A stretch of DNA of 19,906 nt from Spirochaetaceae bacterium (GCA_031283025.1 JAITCP010000179.1:1-19906); one strand, 5' to 3'; positions 6,603-15,171 are shown, numbered from the stretch's first letter. A program made the numbers and translations. Notes: generated from the sequence alone by a model not told the origin.

Positions 6603-8174
6603 ATGAAAAGAAAACCGTTATCTTTGATACTTGCCGTTTTGGCTGCCATGTTTCTGCTGTACAGTGCTGACAATACTGGTTCACAACTGAGAGATTATGT
6701 TTGCCGGATTAATGTCCACCTTCTTCCGAATATGGATAATTCTTTAAGGGACATTGCAACTGGTCTATGGAAACTTTCGAATGATGATAGTATCCATCAA
6801 GTTGCCGAACAACTGAATGCAATAAGAATGGGAAGTTCAGGATCAGGCTTTGTATATGTAGACAAGAGCGGGGCCAATTATATCATCACTAATTATCATG
6901 TGGTTGCAGAGGCCTCAAATTTTTCTGTTACCTTTGAAAAAGCAAACGGCCAAACGACGCGATACAGGAATTTAAGCGTATTTAGTGTAGACAGGGAAAA
7001 TGATCTTGCCATGCTGGCATTTTCATCTGATAATAAGACGCCCTTCAAAAAAGGTCTGCTTTTTTACAGTAAATCACCAAGCGAACAAGCTGAAGTATGG
7101 GCTGCCGGATTTCCACGTATGGGGGGTATACCTCAATGGAACCCTACCAAAGGTAATATAAGCAATCTCAAGGGTGAAGTAAAAATAAGCGACACATCTA
7201 GTGCAAGGAAGGGGCCGTATTATATTCACTCGGCCCAGGTTAACCCGGGGAATTCCGGTGGTCCTCTGTTGATAGCGGATTCCCGCAGCCCGGCCAAGTA
7301 TTCTGTGGTGGGGGTAAATGTAATGAAATTTACCGATTCCGACGGCGGTAATTTAGCGATACCACTTGATAAAGTTCAATTTTTTGTGCTTTCCAGTATA
7401 GAAAAGAGCAAAAGAGACAACAAACAAATCCTAAACCAACAAATTGATGAATTTGTAAGGGTTCTAAATAATAAAGACCTGAATAAAACAAAAATGAATG
7501 ACGATAAAGAGTTGTTTTCACCCTTTTTATCTACTACAATGGTAGATTCCAATATTGTGGGAGGGCTAACAAGTTTTACTCAGGAATTTGGAGGGGAAGT
7601 TGTCTCATTACTCCTTCTTATTGATCCAATAAATACCATGTTTTACACAACTGCTTATACTACTATCATTAAACCCCTGATGAGAATGGGCACCATAAAG
7701 ATTGAATCTGTATATTTGGAAGAGAATAATTTTGGCGGATATACTGTACTGTTCCTTATCAATGGGTATATACACAGAACCGAATGGATTAAGGAATATG
7801 GTACTTATCGTTTGACTTATTTTAGTCAAGATGACGGTAAATTGAACCATCTCCAAATTTATGCCTCTTATTTCCCCTTGGGGAAAACAGTTCACTATTC
7901 GTTCATTTCAACAAGTGATATGGCATGGTACCGCATAGAAATTACCAAAGCAGGAACTTTGAGGGCAGAAACAACCTCGAATATGGCAACCCAGATTACA
8001 CTTTTTGACAGCGGGATGCATGAAATTACCCGTGGCGACAGCGGTTCCGGAAGGAACAGTAATGCATTAGTAACCCAGAAGGTCAATGTGGGAACCTATT
8101 ATCTTGAGGTAAAACAACCAAATCAAAGGACTGCCAGAACAGGTAATTACGATCTTACCGTCCGTATTGAATAG
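6603..8174 (+). CDS. Exported trypsin-like serine protease with PPC-like C-terminus
   Basis: Cleaves proteins outside the cytoplasm. The 523-aa product has a signal peptide (about 1-22, ending LLYSA), then a chymotrypsin-fold domain (about 75-265) with the HtrA-type triad: TNYHVV with His99, ENDLAML with Asp134 and NPGNSGGP with Ser218. No PDZ domain is visible, unlike DegP. A middle region of unclear fold (about 275-420) follows, then a segment (about 428-523, HYSFISTSDMAWYRIEI to GNYDLTVRIE) that fits a bacterial pre-peptidase C-terminal (PPC) beta-sandwich. GAGGAG 8 bases upstream supports ATG 6603; the frame extends further up but without a ribosome site. A promoter at 6202 drives it, with the small ATT-start ORF between. 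Confidence 0.95.
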   Translation: MKRKPLSLILAVLAAMFLLYSADNTGSQLRDYVCRINVHLLPNMDNSLRDIATGLWKLSNDDSIHQVAEQLNAIRMGSSGSGFVYVDKSGANYIITNYHVVAEASNFSVTFEKANGQTTRYRNLSVFSVDRENDLAMLAFSSDNKTPFKKGLLFYSKSPSEQAEVWAAGFPRMGGIPQWNPTKGNISNLKGEVKISDTSSARKGPYYIHSAQVNPGNSGGPLLIADSRSPAKYSVVGVNVMKFTDSDGGNLAIPLDKVQFFVLSSIEKSKRDNKQILNQQIDEFVRVLNNKDLNKTKMNDDKELFSPFLSTTMVDSNIVGGLTSFTQEFGGEVVSLLLLIDPINTMFYTTAYTTIIKPLMRMGTIKIESVYLEENNFGGYTVLFLINGYIHRTEWIKEYGTYRLTYFSQDDGKLNHLQIYASYFPLGKTVHYSFISTSDMAWYRIEITKAGTLRAETTSNMATQITLFDSGMHEITRGDSGSGRNSNALVTQKVNVGTYYLEVKQPNQRTARTGNYDLTVRIE

Positions 8175-8181
8175 TCTGGTC

Positions 8182-8224
8182 TGCCCACAAAGTACGTCAA
8201 ATTCATAGACAAACTTTGTGGGCA
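8182..8224 (+). terminator. Hairpin after the protease gene, probable terminator
   Basis: TGCCCACAAAGT (8182-8193) pairs perfectly with ACTTTGTGGGCA (8213-8224) around a 19-base loop. It begins 7 bases after the protease stop and is followed by the T-rich TCTTTATT. The loop is longer than usual for an intrinsic terminator. Confidence 0.5.
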
Positions 8225-8293
8225 TCTTTATTCGAAAGTCTGATTTAATACCCCGCGGCTGAAAGGAAGCATAGCATGGGAGCGTTCGGTATG

Positions 8294-8469
8294 TGTACGC
8301 CGCCTCTTGGCGGCGGTGTACAACCACTTCCTTGCACTCGCCACCCGCAGGGTGGCATTAAACCAGACGGTATAACAAATTTCCTATCGAACGAACCTCC
8401 GTTACAGTACAACCCAACGCTAAAGATACCGCACCGGACTAATAGTCCGCGCTTGCCCTGCGGAGGTTC
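8294..8469. repeat. Composite of nested GC-rich hairpins
   Basis: The convergent gap contains four inverted repeats in a row. TGTAC-GCCGCC pairs with GGCGGC-GGT-GTACA (8294-8322). GCCACCC-GCA-GGGTGGC spans 8340-8356. GAACCTCCG (8393-8401) pairs with CGGAGGTTC (8461-8469), and enclosed within that pair CGGACT-AAT-AGTCCG spans 8435-8449. The density of perfect arms suggests a structured RNA or a composite mobile repeat. The frames open on both strands here are side effects of the hairpins. From 8175 to 8482 nothing else is seen except the hairpin at 8182. Confidence 0.5.
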
Positions 8470-8482
8470 ATTATGATTCCCT

Positions 8483-9751
8483 TTAGTTGATTGAGCCTGT
8501 TCCAACTGCATCCCACAAATAACAGGCCGGAACCGCCCAAAAGTCTTCTCCAAAGGGAACCATCTCTGTTCCCGAATGGATTACAATGCCCTGCCTAAAA
8601 CGGCTTCCCACTGCTTCTTTCAACAGCTTTAACCCGGCAAAATCATGCTTATCCGGTACAGAATCAAGTTTTACTTCAATACCGATAACGCCGCTTTTCC
8701 TTTCAAGGACAAAATCAACCTCCTTCTGGTCAGAAGTCCTGAAATGGGAAACTTCCAGATCGGCAAGGGACACGGCGTTTTTCATGATCTCGCAGGCGAT
8801 AAAATTTTCAAAAAGATGTCCCATGGTAATGCGGTCATTACGATAGATTTCTTCCAAATCCCGCCTTAGAAGGCAGGCCAATAGACCCGTATCGGTAAAG
8901 TAGAGCTTGGGGGACCTGGTAAAGCGCTTGTTCAAACGATTCGGCTTTGACCATGCCTTTATCTCAAAGATAATAAAAGTATTAAGCGCCGCAGTTTTGT
9001 AACGCTCGTAGGTTTTGATGTCCAGACCGGTTTCCTGCGCTGCAAGGCTGTTGTTCAGAATCCCGCCTGCCCGCAGGGCAAGGACGGAGAGAAGCATGAC
9101 CGTTTTGGACGGATTCCGTATATCCGCCACAGTATGGATGTCCCGCTGGAGCAGGGTATTGAGATAGTCGCTGAACCATTGATTCCGGTCTATGGAGGGA
9201 TTAAGGGCCGGTTCAGGAAACCCGGCATTGAGGATGATACCCGGTAAATCGTAGTTCCGGTAACTGCGGTATTCCATTTTACCGTCAAAGAGTTTTTCAA
9301 CAAAATTAAAACCAGTCTGCCGGTATTCGCTTGAGGAAAAGGGCAGAAGAGTTAGCAGCGACATCCTGCCCACCAGGGCTTGTGAAAGCACCGGCAAGGC
9401 CAGGAGGTTTGCCGAACCGGTCAGGAGATAAAGCCCAGTGCCCCCGCCTTTGGCCCGGTTTTTGTCAACAGCCATCTTGAGATAGGGAAAAATCTCCGGG
9501 GCCATTTGAACCTCATCAATAATGTTGAGTGCTTCTACAGGCAGGGACCGGATAAATTTTGCCGGATCTGTCTTTGCCGCGGCCAGATCCATGGGGGAAT
9601 CAAAGCTGAGAAAATTTATATCCCCGTTAAAAGACAAGTTCCGGGCCAAGGTAGATTTGCCGGTCTGCCGTGGTCCGTTCAAATAGACCAATGGCCTGGT
9701 TTTCAAGGTTTTTTCCAGATAATCAACCAACATTCTCTTAAAATATCCCAT
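8483..9751 (-). CDS. AAA ATPase with DUF4143 and PD-(D/E)XK-like C-terminus
   Basis: A 422-aa member of the large AAA_14/DUF4143 family of accessory ATPases, whose cellular role is not established. Walker A is GPRQTGKST at 26-34, Walker B is NIIDE at 76-80 and the sensor-like LLTGSAN is at 109-115. The C-terminal half has the usual DUF4143 landmarks DTGLLA (287-292) and GHLFENFIACEI (311-322), then KEVDFVLE (D346) and GIEVKL (E359, K361). These last match the metal-binding residues of a PD-(D/E)XK nuclease fold, so a DNA-related activity is possible. The ATG has only a weak AAGGCGGA before it. The gene stands alone, preceded by a 23-bp repeat array that overlaps its promoter. Confidence 0.95.
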   Translation of the reverse strand: MGYFKRMLVDYLEKTLKTRPLVYLNGPRQTGKSTLARNLSFNGDINFLSFDSPMDLAAAKTDPAKFIRSLPVEALNIIDEVQMAPEIFPYLKMAVDKNRAKGGGTGLYLLTGSANLLALPVLSQALVGRMSLLTLLPFSSSEYRQTGFNFVEKLFDGKMEYRSYRNYDLPGIILNAGFPEPALNPSIDRNQWFSDYLNTLLQRDIHTVADIRNPSKTVMLLSVLALRAGGILNNSLAAQETGLDIKTYERYKTAALNTFIIFEIKAWSKPNRLNKRFTRSPKLYFTDTGLLACLLRRDLEEIYRNDRITMGHLFENFIACEIMKNAVSLADLEVSHFRTSDQKEVDFVLERKSGVIGIEVKLDSVPDKHDFAGLKLLKEAVGSRFRQGIVIHSGTEMVPFGEDFWAVPACYLWDAVGTGSIN

Positions 9752-9772
9752 ATATTCCGCCTTGCATTTTTG

Positions 9773-9862
9773 GTATCATAATACCAGAAATTCTAGTATC
9801 GTAATACCAGAAATTCTAGTATCATAATACCAGAAATTCTAGTATTAGAATACCAGAATTGC
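9773..9862 (-). repeat. 23-bp tandem repeat array upstream of the AAA/DUF4143 gene
   Basis: Three near-identical 23-bp units (9773-9795, 9796-9818, 9819-9841) and a fourth diverged one (9842-9862). The plus-strand unit is GTATCATAATACCAGAAATT followed by CTA; unit 2 has GTA in place of ATA after GTATC. Each unit contains two partial palindromes, GTATcataATAC and AGAAATTCT. The array starts 22 bases upstream of the gene's ATG, and the fourth unit overlaps the predicted -10 box. Units 1-3 would lie in the leader RNA. This arrangement suits an operator array for repression, possibly by the gene's own product. Confidence 0.95.
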
Positions 9863-9874
9863 AAGATTTGTCAA
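9847..9874 (-). promoter_or_regulatory. Predicted promoter of the AAA/DUF4143 gene
   Basis: On the minus strand a perfect TTGACA (9874-9869), 16 bases, then TATTCT (9852-9847). The -10 box lies within the fourth unit of the repeat array. The start site near 9840 leaves a leader of about 90 bases, most of it repeat. Confidence 0.55.
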
Positions 9875-9908
9875 GACATTACAAATCGCAGAGAGTTTTT
9901 TAGCAGTA

Positions 9909-9938
9909 AATCTCCAAAAACTGAAGTTTTTAGAGATT
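9909..9938. repeat. Hairpin family copy C
   Basis: AATCTCCAAAAAC (9909-9921) and GTTTTTAGAGATT (9926-9938) pair with one mismatch around the loop TGAA. The right flank ATTCCCT (9936-9942) can instead pair with AGGGAAT at 9957-9963. It lies 27 bases past the smc stop codon. In the smc direction no T-run directly follows the stem, so termination there is possible but not typical. Confidence 0.85.
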
Positions 9939-9965
9939 CCCTATAATTTTTTTAACAGGGAATTT

Positions 9966-12875
9966 TTAACCTGCCGGGGTTCCTTTCCAAATGGGCCGGA
10001 GTTCCGCTTCACTCACTGCGGCGGGATCATCCACCCCAATGGGGAGTTCCCGGCCTTCTTCAGGTTCCACGTCTTCTTCTTCAAAGGGTTCGTCCGGCAG
10101 CATTTCCCGGCTTGAGGCGGCCTGTTCTTCATTTTCCAGCCGTATGGAGATCAGCTTGGTAATTCCGGATTCTTCCATGGTAATTCCCAGGAGGGTTTGA
10201 GCTCCGGTAACGGTTTTTTTATTGTGAGTGATAACGATAAACTGGCTGGCGCTGCCGAATTCCCGCAAAAGCTGGACAAAGCGAACTACATTGCTTTCGT
10301 CCAGAGCGGCATCAATTTCATCCAGCAGGCAGAAAGGCGAGGGCTTTACCATGTAGGTGGCAAAGAGCAGGGCGACGGCGGTCATGGATTTTTCACCGCC
10401 GGAAAGCAAGGTGATGTTTTCCAGTTTTTTCCCCGGCGGCTGGGCGTAAATTTCTATCCCCGATTCCAGCACATGGTTGGGGTCCATCAAACGCAGTTCC
10501 GCCCGGCCCCCGCCAAAAAGGCGGCGGAACATATTGTGGAAATTTTTCTTGATCCGGTTGTAGGTAGCCAGAAACAGTTCCGATGATTCATGGCGGATTT
10601 CCGCCGTCATCTTTTCCAGATCAGAGCGGGCCTTTGCAAGGTCTTCCATCTGGCCGGAAAGAAAATCGTACCGTTCCTTTGTTTCGGCAAATTCTTCCGG
10701 GGCCATCAGGTTTACCGAACCAAGTTCCCGCAGCCTGGCTTTTGCGCCGGAAAGATTTTCCCGCAGTTCCGCCGGCGGGGCGGTAATGGTAAAGATACGC
10801 TCCTCAAATTCCTGCAAGTCACGGGAATGGGTTTCTCTAAAATTATCCTGGATATTTTTTATTTCCGTATCCATTTGAACCAGGTCAAGGTGTGTTCTTT
10901 CCAGCCCCTCCTGAATCTTGCCAAGGTCTGCGCTCCGTTTCTTCAGGCTTTCCTGTTTTCCCGCCGTCTCTCCGTTTTTTCTATTAATGTCATTTTCCAG
11001 CTTTTTCTGTTCCGCAGCATATTCGGCGCCCCGCTTTTCAATGCCGGCAATTTCCGATTCCGCCCCGGCGATTCGTTCCGTTAGTTCTTCCAGCCGTTTC
11101 CGGTCTGCTTCTATTTCGCCCTGGATGTGCCGCTGTAGGCCTTCCTGCCCCGCCAGTTCCCGCCGGAGCAGCCGGGCCTGTTCTTCCGCCGCCTTTGCCT
11201 GGGCATCCATCCGGGCCCGGTTAACCCGCAATTCTTCCAGAGTTACCCTGTATGTATCAATTTTGCCGGAAAGTTCCTCGTTGTCCCGGCGCAGGGCGGC
11301 AATCTGTTCCCGGCACTGCAAAACCCCTTCCGCCCTGGCCCTGATACCCGCATCAATCTCCCGTTTCTTGGTGATGATCCCCTGCGGAGCGACAAAATCA
11401 TCAATAAACGCGGGGGTGGTTTTGCGGTAATTTTCAAACAGTTCCAGCGCCCTGTCTGCAAGCCGGAGCATTTCCCCTGTGGTATTTGCCGTCCCGGCGC
11501 TTTGATCGGATGCCGTTTCTGCGGCGCTGCCGGGGGAACGGAGCAATTCCCGCAGGTGGTTCAAGGTTTCCGCCAGGGCTGCCTCGGCGCTGCGCCGTTC
11601 CTGGGAGGAATATCCGGCTTCCCGCAGGCCCGCATCCAAAGCGGCGACAATGTCGTCGGTAATTGCCTCCAGGTCTTTTTCCAGTTTTGACCGTTCCGCA
11701 TCCAGGGTGCGGATTTCCCCTTCTTTTTCCCGAACCATGGCATCGTTTTCTGTTATTCGGGAGGAAGCAAGCCGTATGCTTTCTTCAAAAGAAGTGATGT
11801 TTGCTTCTATGTCCGCCGTCTGGTTAAGGAGTTTCTTTACTTCTTCGTCCTGAGCCGTTGCATCCCTGTTTAATTCCTCAATTCGGGAGGCCGCCGCCCG
11901 TTCCCGCTCCTCGTTCTGGCTTATTTTTACCCGGTGCTGGGCGCTCTGTTCAGAAAGCAGACGGGTTTCTTTTTCACGGGCGGTCTTTTCCACGGAAAGG
12001 CCGTAAATGTTTTTCTGGTATTCAACAAGTTTTTCTTCCAGAGAGTTGACCGCATCAAGGTTTTCCTCCAGGGATTTGGACAAGCCGTCAATTTCCGCCC
12101 TTATGGTATCCCGCTGGCTCCGCTTCTTGCGTAACTCCTCGTCCTTGTCGTCCCGTTCATAACGGAATTGTTTGAGGCGCAAAAGCTGAATATCCAATTC
12201 CAGTTGAAAGATTTCATCCCGTAATGCCCGGTATTTAAGGGTTTTTTCCGATTGGTGTTTAAGGGAATCGTAGGAGCGCTTTACCTCCCCCATAATCCCT
12301 TCCACCTGCCGCATATTTTCTTCAGTTTTTTCCAGCTTCCGCTCCGCCTCTGCAGTACGGATTTTATACCGGGTAATGCCCGCCGCTTCTTCAAAAAGAT
12401 AGCGCCGTTCTTCCGGTTTGCTGGACAGTATCTGGTCTATTTTGCCCTGTTCCATTACCGAATAAGCGGCCTTGCCCACTCCGGTATCCCAGAACAGTTC
12501 CCGCACTTCCTTAAGCCGTGCCGGACTGCCATTAATGTGGTATTCGCTTTCTCCGGAGCGGTAGAGCCGCCGCCGGATTTCAATTTCCGGCCTGTCCAGG
12601 GGGAGGAGCCCCTCGTCATTGGCTATGGTCAGGATTACCTCCGCCACATTAAGGGGCTTGCGGCTTTCCGTGCCGTTAAAGATCACGTCTTCCATTTTTT
12701 CAGCCCGCAGGGTTTTGGCGGCCTGTTCCCCCAGAACCCACTTAACGGCATCTACCACATTGGACTTGCCGCAGCCGTTGGGCCCCAGAAGGGCTGTAAT
12801 GCCTCCGGCAAATTCAATTTGAGTACGATCCGCAAAGGACTTAAAACCAAAAATATCAAGACGCTTAAGGAACAA
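9966..12875 (-). CDS. smc: Chromosome segregation protein SMC, short form
   Basis: Shapes and segregates the chromosome as an ATP-driven dimer with kleisin partners. The 969 residues are short for bacterial SMC (usually about 1,170-1,190). The N-terminal head has Walker A GPNGCGKSN at 31-39. Coiled coil runs from about 170 to 445 and from about 505 to 690. The C-terminal head has the signature LSGGEK at 824-829 and Walker B FCLLDEIDAALDE at 848-860. Between the coils there is only a Ser/Ala/Thr-rich stretch and a short segment (about 447-510), with none of the Gly-rich features of the usual hinge of about 150 residues. An acidic tail (about 915-945) ends the protein. The start is TTG 12875, supported by GGAG 6 bases upstream. 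It follows the 713-aa unknown gene by about 100 bases, where TATACT (12908-12903) could be a -10 box. Confidence 0.97.
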   Translation of the reverse strand: MFLKRLDIFGFKSFADRTQIEFAGGITALLGPNGCGKSNVVDAVKWVLGEQAAKTLRAEKMEDVIFNGTESRKPLNVAEVILTIANDEGLLPLDRPEIEIRRRLYRSGESEYHINGSPARLKEVRELFWDTGVGKAAYSVMEQGKIDQILSSKPEERRYLFEEAAGITRYKIRTAEAERKLEKTEENMRQVEGIMGEVKRSYDSLKHQSEKTLKYRALRDEIFQLELDIQLLRLKQFRYERDDKDEELRKKRSQRDTIRAEIDGLSKSLEENLDAVNSLEEKLVEYQKNIYGLSVEKTAREKETRLLSEQSAQHRVKISQNEERERAAASRIEELNRDATAQDEEVKKLLNQTADIEANITSFEESIRLASSRITENDAMVREKEGEIRTLDAERSKLEKDLEAITDDIVAALDAGLREAGYSSQERRSAEAALAETLNHLRELLRSPGSAAETASDQSAGTANTTGEMLRLADRALELFENYRKTTPAFIDDFVAPQGIITKKREIDAGIRARAEGVLQCREQIAALRRDNEELSGKIDTYRVTLEELRVNRARMDAQAKAAEEQARLLRRELAGQEGLQRHIQGEIEADRKRLEELTERIAGAESEIAGIEKRGAEYAAEQKKLENDINRKNGETAGKQESLKKRSADLGKIQEGLERTHLDLVQMDTEIKNIQDNFRETHSRDLQEFEERIFTITAPPAELRENLSGAKARLRELGSVNLMAPEEFAETKERYDFLSGQMEDLAKARSDLEKMTAEIRHESSELFLATYNRIKKNFHNMFRRLFGGGRAELRLMDPNHVLESGIEIYAQPPGKKLENITLLSGGEKSMTAVALLFATYMVKPSPFCLLDEIDAALDESNVVRFVQLLREFGSASQFIVITHNKKTVTGAQTLLGITMEESGITKLISIRLENEEQAASSREMLPDEPFEEEDVEPEEGRELPIGVDDPAAVSEAELRPIWKGTPAG

Positions 12876-12941
12876 AAAAAACTCCGTAATTGGGATTTAC
12901 TGAGTATAGCGGAAAAGAACGGAATATGGAAGCGTTCAAAA

Positions 12942-12955
12942 TCCGCGCCTGCGGA
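12942..12955 (-). terminator. Weak hairpin with T4 after the 713-aa gene
   Basis: Read on the minus strand, TCCGC-AGGC-GCGGA is followed directly by TTTT. With only 5 stem pairs and four T, it would be at most a partial terminator between the 713-aa gene and smc. Confidence 0.25.
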
Positions 12956-12976
12956 CTAACCATTAAAATCTGCCGT

Positions 12977-15118
12977 TCATTTTACGGCTTCTGTGTGGGC
13001 AGCAGCCTGGCGTTTCTTAAAGGCCTGCTTAAAAAGCATTTCCGTATCAATTTTAGTGTCCATTCCAAATAAGGGCCGGACACCTTCACCGTTTTCACTG
13101 CGGAAAAAGAATTCTGTCTTGGTGTCATAAGCCCAACTGTTTTCATCGTTCAAAAGATAATCCAGCACTATCGTAACGGCCAAGGCAAAGAAAACAAGTG
13201 AAGCATTATTCCGCTTTTTGGGGGCCAACAGCATATCCAGGCGTGTGGACACCGGATTAGGTACCTGGAAAACATAAGGATCCCAGGGGTTGGAAATACC
13301 ATCACAGGGGGTCCGTTTTTCCACTCCGCCCCGGCGGTTGCCCTGCTCTATTCCCGCAGCAACAGCGGAAAGGTAGCGCCGTAAAGAACGCACCTCCGGA
13401 TACAGAGCCGTAATGGAATTTTTCTGAATGGGAGTAGTCATGATCGAATCAAAATGATAATAAGGGAAGACGTACAGCCGCTTAACCCAGCGCAGATCAT
13501 TTGTGAGGCGCTTGGCATAGTTACTGGTTCTGGATTCGGCGGCATTTTCCAGCATCTGGCAGTATTCAGTCAATCTGGAAAGGTATTCCTTCTCAAAACC
13601 TGACTCAATAATATTTTGCCACTGATTGATGATCCTGGACATTGGCTCATCCAGACGTTCAGGACTTCCGTCGGGCCCTATAATTATCCCAAAGACGGTA
13701 TAGCGCAATCCAAAGAAGATTTCTTCAAGAATACGGGCCAGAAAATACGCCTGATGGATGGGATCCGTTGGGGCGATTAACACTACTTCCTTTTTGAGCG
13801 AGAACACATCGGAAAAATAAGGATACAAGTCCGGATACAGGTTAAGCCGGTTCCAGCCTGCATTGGGAAAGAGGGCTTCCAGCGTAGAAAGCCCCCGTTC
13901 CAGAGCTTTACCTTCCATTTCCCGGGGCTGCGTCTTTGCTTGTTCTTCTTCCGGTACAGACTCGTCCCCGGCATTTTTGCCGCCGGAGTTTTCTCCTCCG
14001 TCAGTTTTAGCTTCTACAGATGCCTCCGCATTTCCCGCGTCTCCTGTTTCATTGGCAATTTCCCCGGCCTTTTCTTCAGACATAGCATTTTCCATCTGGG
14101 GGCTGATCTGGTTCCGTTCGCTTACCTGAAGAAAAGCCTTAAGACGGTTTTCCCGTTCTTTAAAAAACGTTTCATAGGGAAGGTAGCAGTGAGAAACCAG
14201 CTTCATCAAGAGAGGGTAAAGCTGAAACCGTATATCCCGGCGGACAACGCCAAAGGAAAAAAGAGCGGTACGGGTTAGTTCCTGATACTTATTCTTGGCT
14301 TCATCCGAAGGGTTTTCTATATAGAGAAGCTTGTAGAGAAAGGAAAACGCTCCTTTTATATGTGTTTCCGGGTCCAACTGTTCCAGAATATACAGAGGCT
14401 TGTAAATGTTCCTGAGTATTTCAATAAAATCTGTTGCCTTGGCGCTCCGGGGGCGGGCTTGAATCCGGGAAAGCTCAGTGGAAATTTGATCGATGTTCCA
14501 GTACCGAATGGTATCCAGAACGGCGAATGAAAAAGGAGACGCTTTTCTGAACCGTTCATTGCGTTTAAGATTGTTCCGGGGAAGGAGGGTTCGGACTGCT
14601 GTTACTAAAAGCTCAATACGCTTATAGTAATTATTCATCCGCCTGAGTACAAAGGAAGGATTCACATAATCTACCGGATCATTAAGGATAGAAACCACAG
14701 AAATCATAATCTGGGTGGAATTTTTTATTTCAAATTCCGGCTGGCCGCAGTATTTGTCCATTTTTACCCGATCCCAATAGGAGGGCTTTAAGGCTACAGA
14801 CGGGTCATCTGCCGGGTTTTCTTTTTTAGTGTGAGCCTTTCTTTTCCGGTACTCCCGAATGTCCTCCTCGGTAATGTCTTCATCTGCAGCAATATCTACA
14901 TGGCGGCTGGGCCTCCTGCCCCCTATATTAACCTCGACGGTCTCGTTCCTTACCTTCCGGGTTTTCAGGGAAGCGCCCTGTTCCTCGCTCCGTTCGTAGC
15001 CTATCTCACCCCCCAGAACATGGGTCATGCGTTTGGCTTCGTCTTTATCAAGATTTCCCAATCTTTCCCGTGTCTTGGCAAGCTCACCCGGAGCATAGAT
15101 TTCTTTTTGTTTAGCCAT
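12977..15118 (-). CDS. Unknown 713-aa protein upstream of smc
   Basis: No family is recognised. From ATG 15118 the product begins MAKQKEIYAPGELAKTRERL and is soluble-looking. A charged N-terminal part (1-110) with Arg/Lys-rich stretches is followed by a largely helical aromatic-rich body (about 113-340). A low-complexity acidic Gly/Glu/Ala linker (about 344-402) comes next, then a second globular part (about 405-690). One hydrophobic run (about 639-656, ASLVFFALAVTIVLDYLL) could be a buried helix or a membrane contact. A TTG at 15175 would add 19 residues and overlap the radical SAM stop as TTGA, hinting at coupling; the extra residues look untypical and neither start has a clear Shine-Dalgarno. 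Its position between radical SAM and smc genes suggests co-transcription but not a shared function. Confidence 0.85.
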   Translation of the reverse strand: MAKQKEIYAPGELAKTRERLGNLDKDEAKRMTHVLGGEIGYERSEEQGASLKTRKVRNETVEVNIGGRRPSRHVDIAADEDITEEDIREYRKRKAHTKKENPADDPSVALKPSYWDRVKMDKYCGQPEFEIKNSTQIMISVVSILNDPVDYVNPSFVLRRMNNYYKRIELLVTAVRTLLPRNNLKRNERFRKASPFSFAVLDTIRYWNIDQISTELSRIQARPRSAKATDFIEILRNIYKPLYILEQLDPETHIKGAFSFLYKLLYIENPSDEAKNKYQELTRTALFSFGVVRRDIRFQLYPLLMKLVSHCYLPYETFFKERENRLKAFLQVSERNQISPQMENAMSEEKAGEIANETGDAGNAEASVEAKTDGGENSGGKNAGDESVPEEEQAKTQPREMEGKALERGLSTLEALFPNAGWNRLNLYPDLYPYFSDVFSLKKEVVLIAPTDPIHQAYFLARILEEIFFGLRYTVFGIIIGPDGSPERLDEPMSRIINQWQNIIESGFEKEYLSRLTEYCQMLENAAESRTSNYAKRLTNDLRWVKRLYVFPYYHFDSIMTTPIQKNSITALYPEVRSLRRYLSAVAAGIEQGNRRGGVEKRTPCDGISNPWDPYVFQVPNPVSTRLDMLLAPKKRNNASLVFFALAVTIVLDYLLNDENSWAYDTKTEFFFRSENGEGVRPLFGMDTKIDTEMLFKQAFKKRQAAAHTEAVK

Positions 15119-15171
15119 TCTTCTAACTAAATGTACCAGATTATTGGGGAAAAATGCAATATTTTTGTATG

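Noticed and set aside
8245..8553. Frames on both strands across the nested hairpins (102 and 66 codons)
   Set aside because: They are open because the region is built of GC-rich inverted repeats, they oppose each other, one overlaps the end of the AAA/DUF4143 gene, and neither has a ribosome site.
3230..9862. Either tandem array as a CRISPR
   Set aside because: The units are contiguous, with no unique spacers, and are only 10 or 23 bp long; no cas gene is present.
12252..12959. 235-codon plus-strand frame opposite the smc start
   Set aside because: It is the antisense shadow of highly conserved smc coding sequence and shows no domain-like features.
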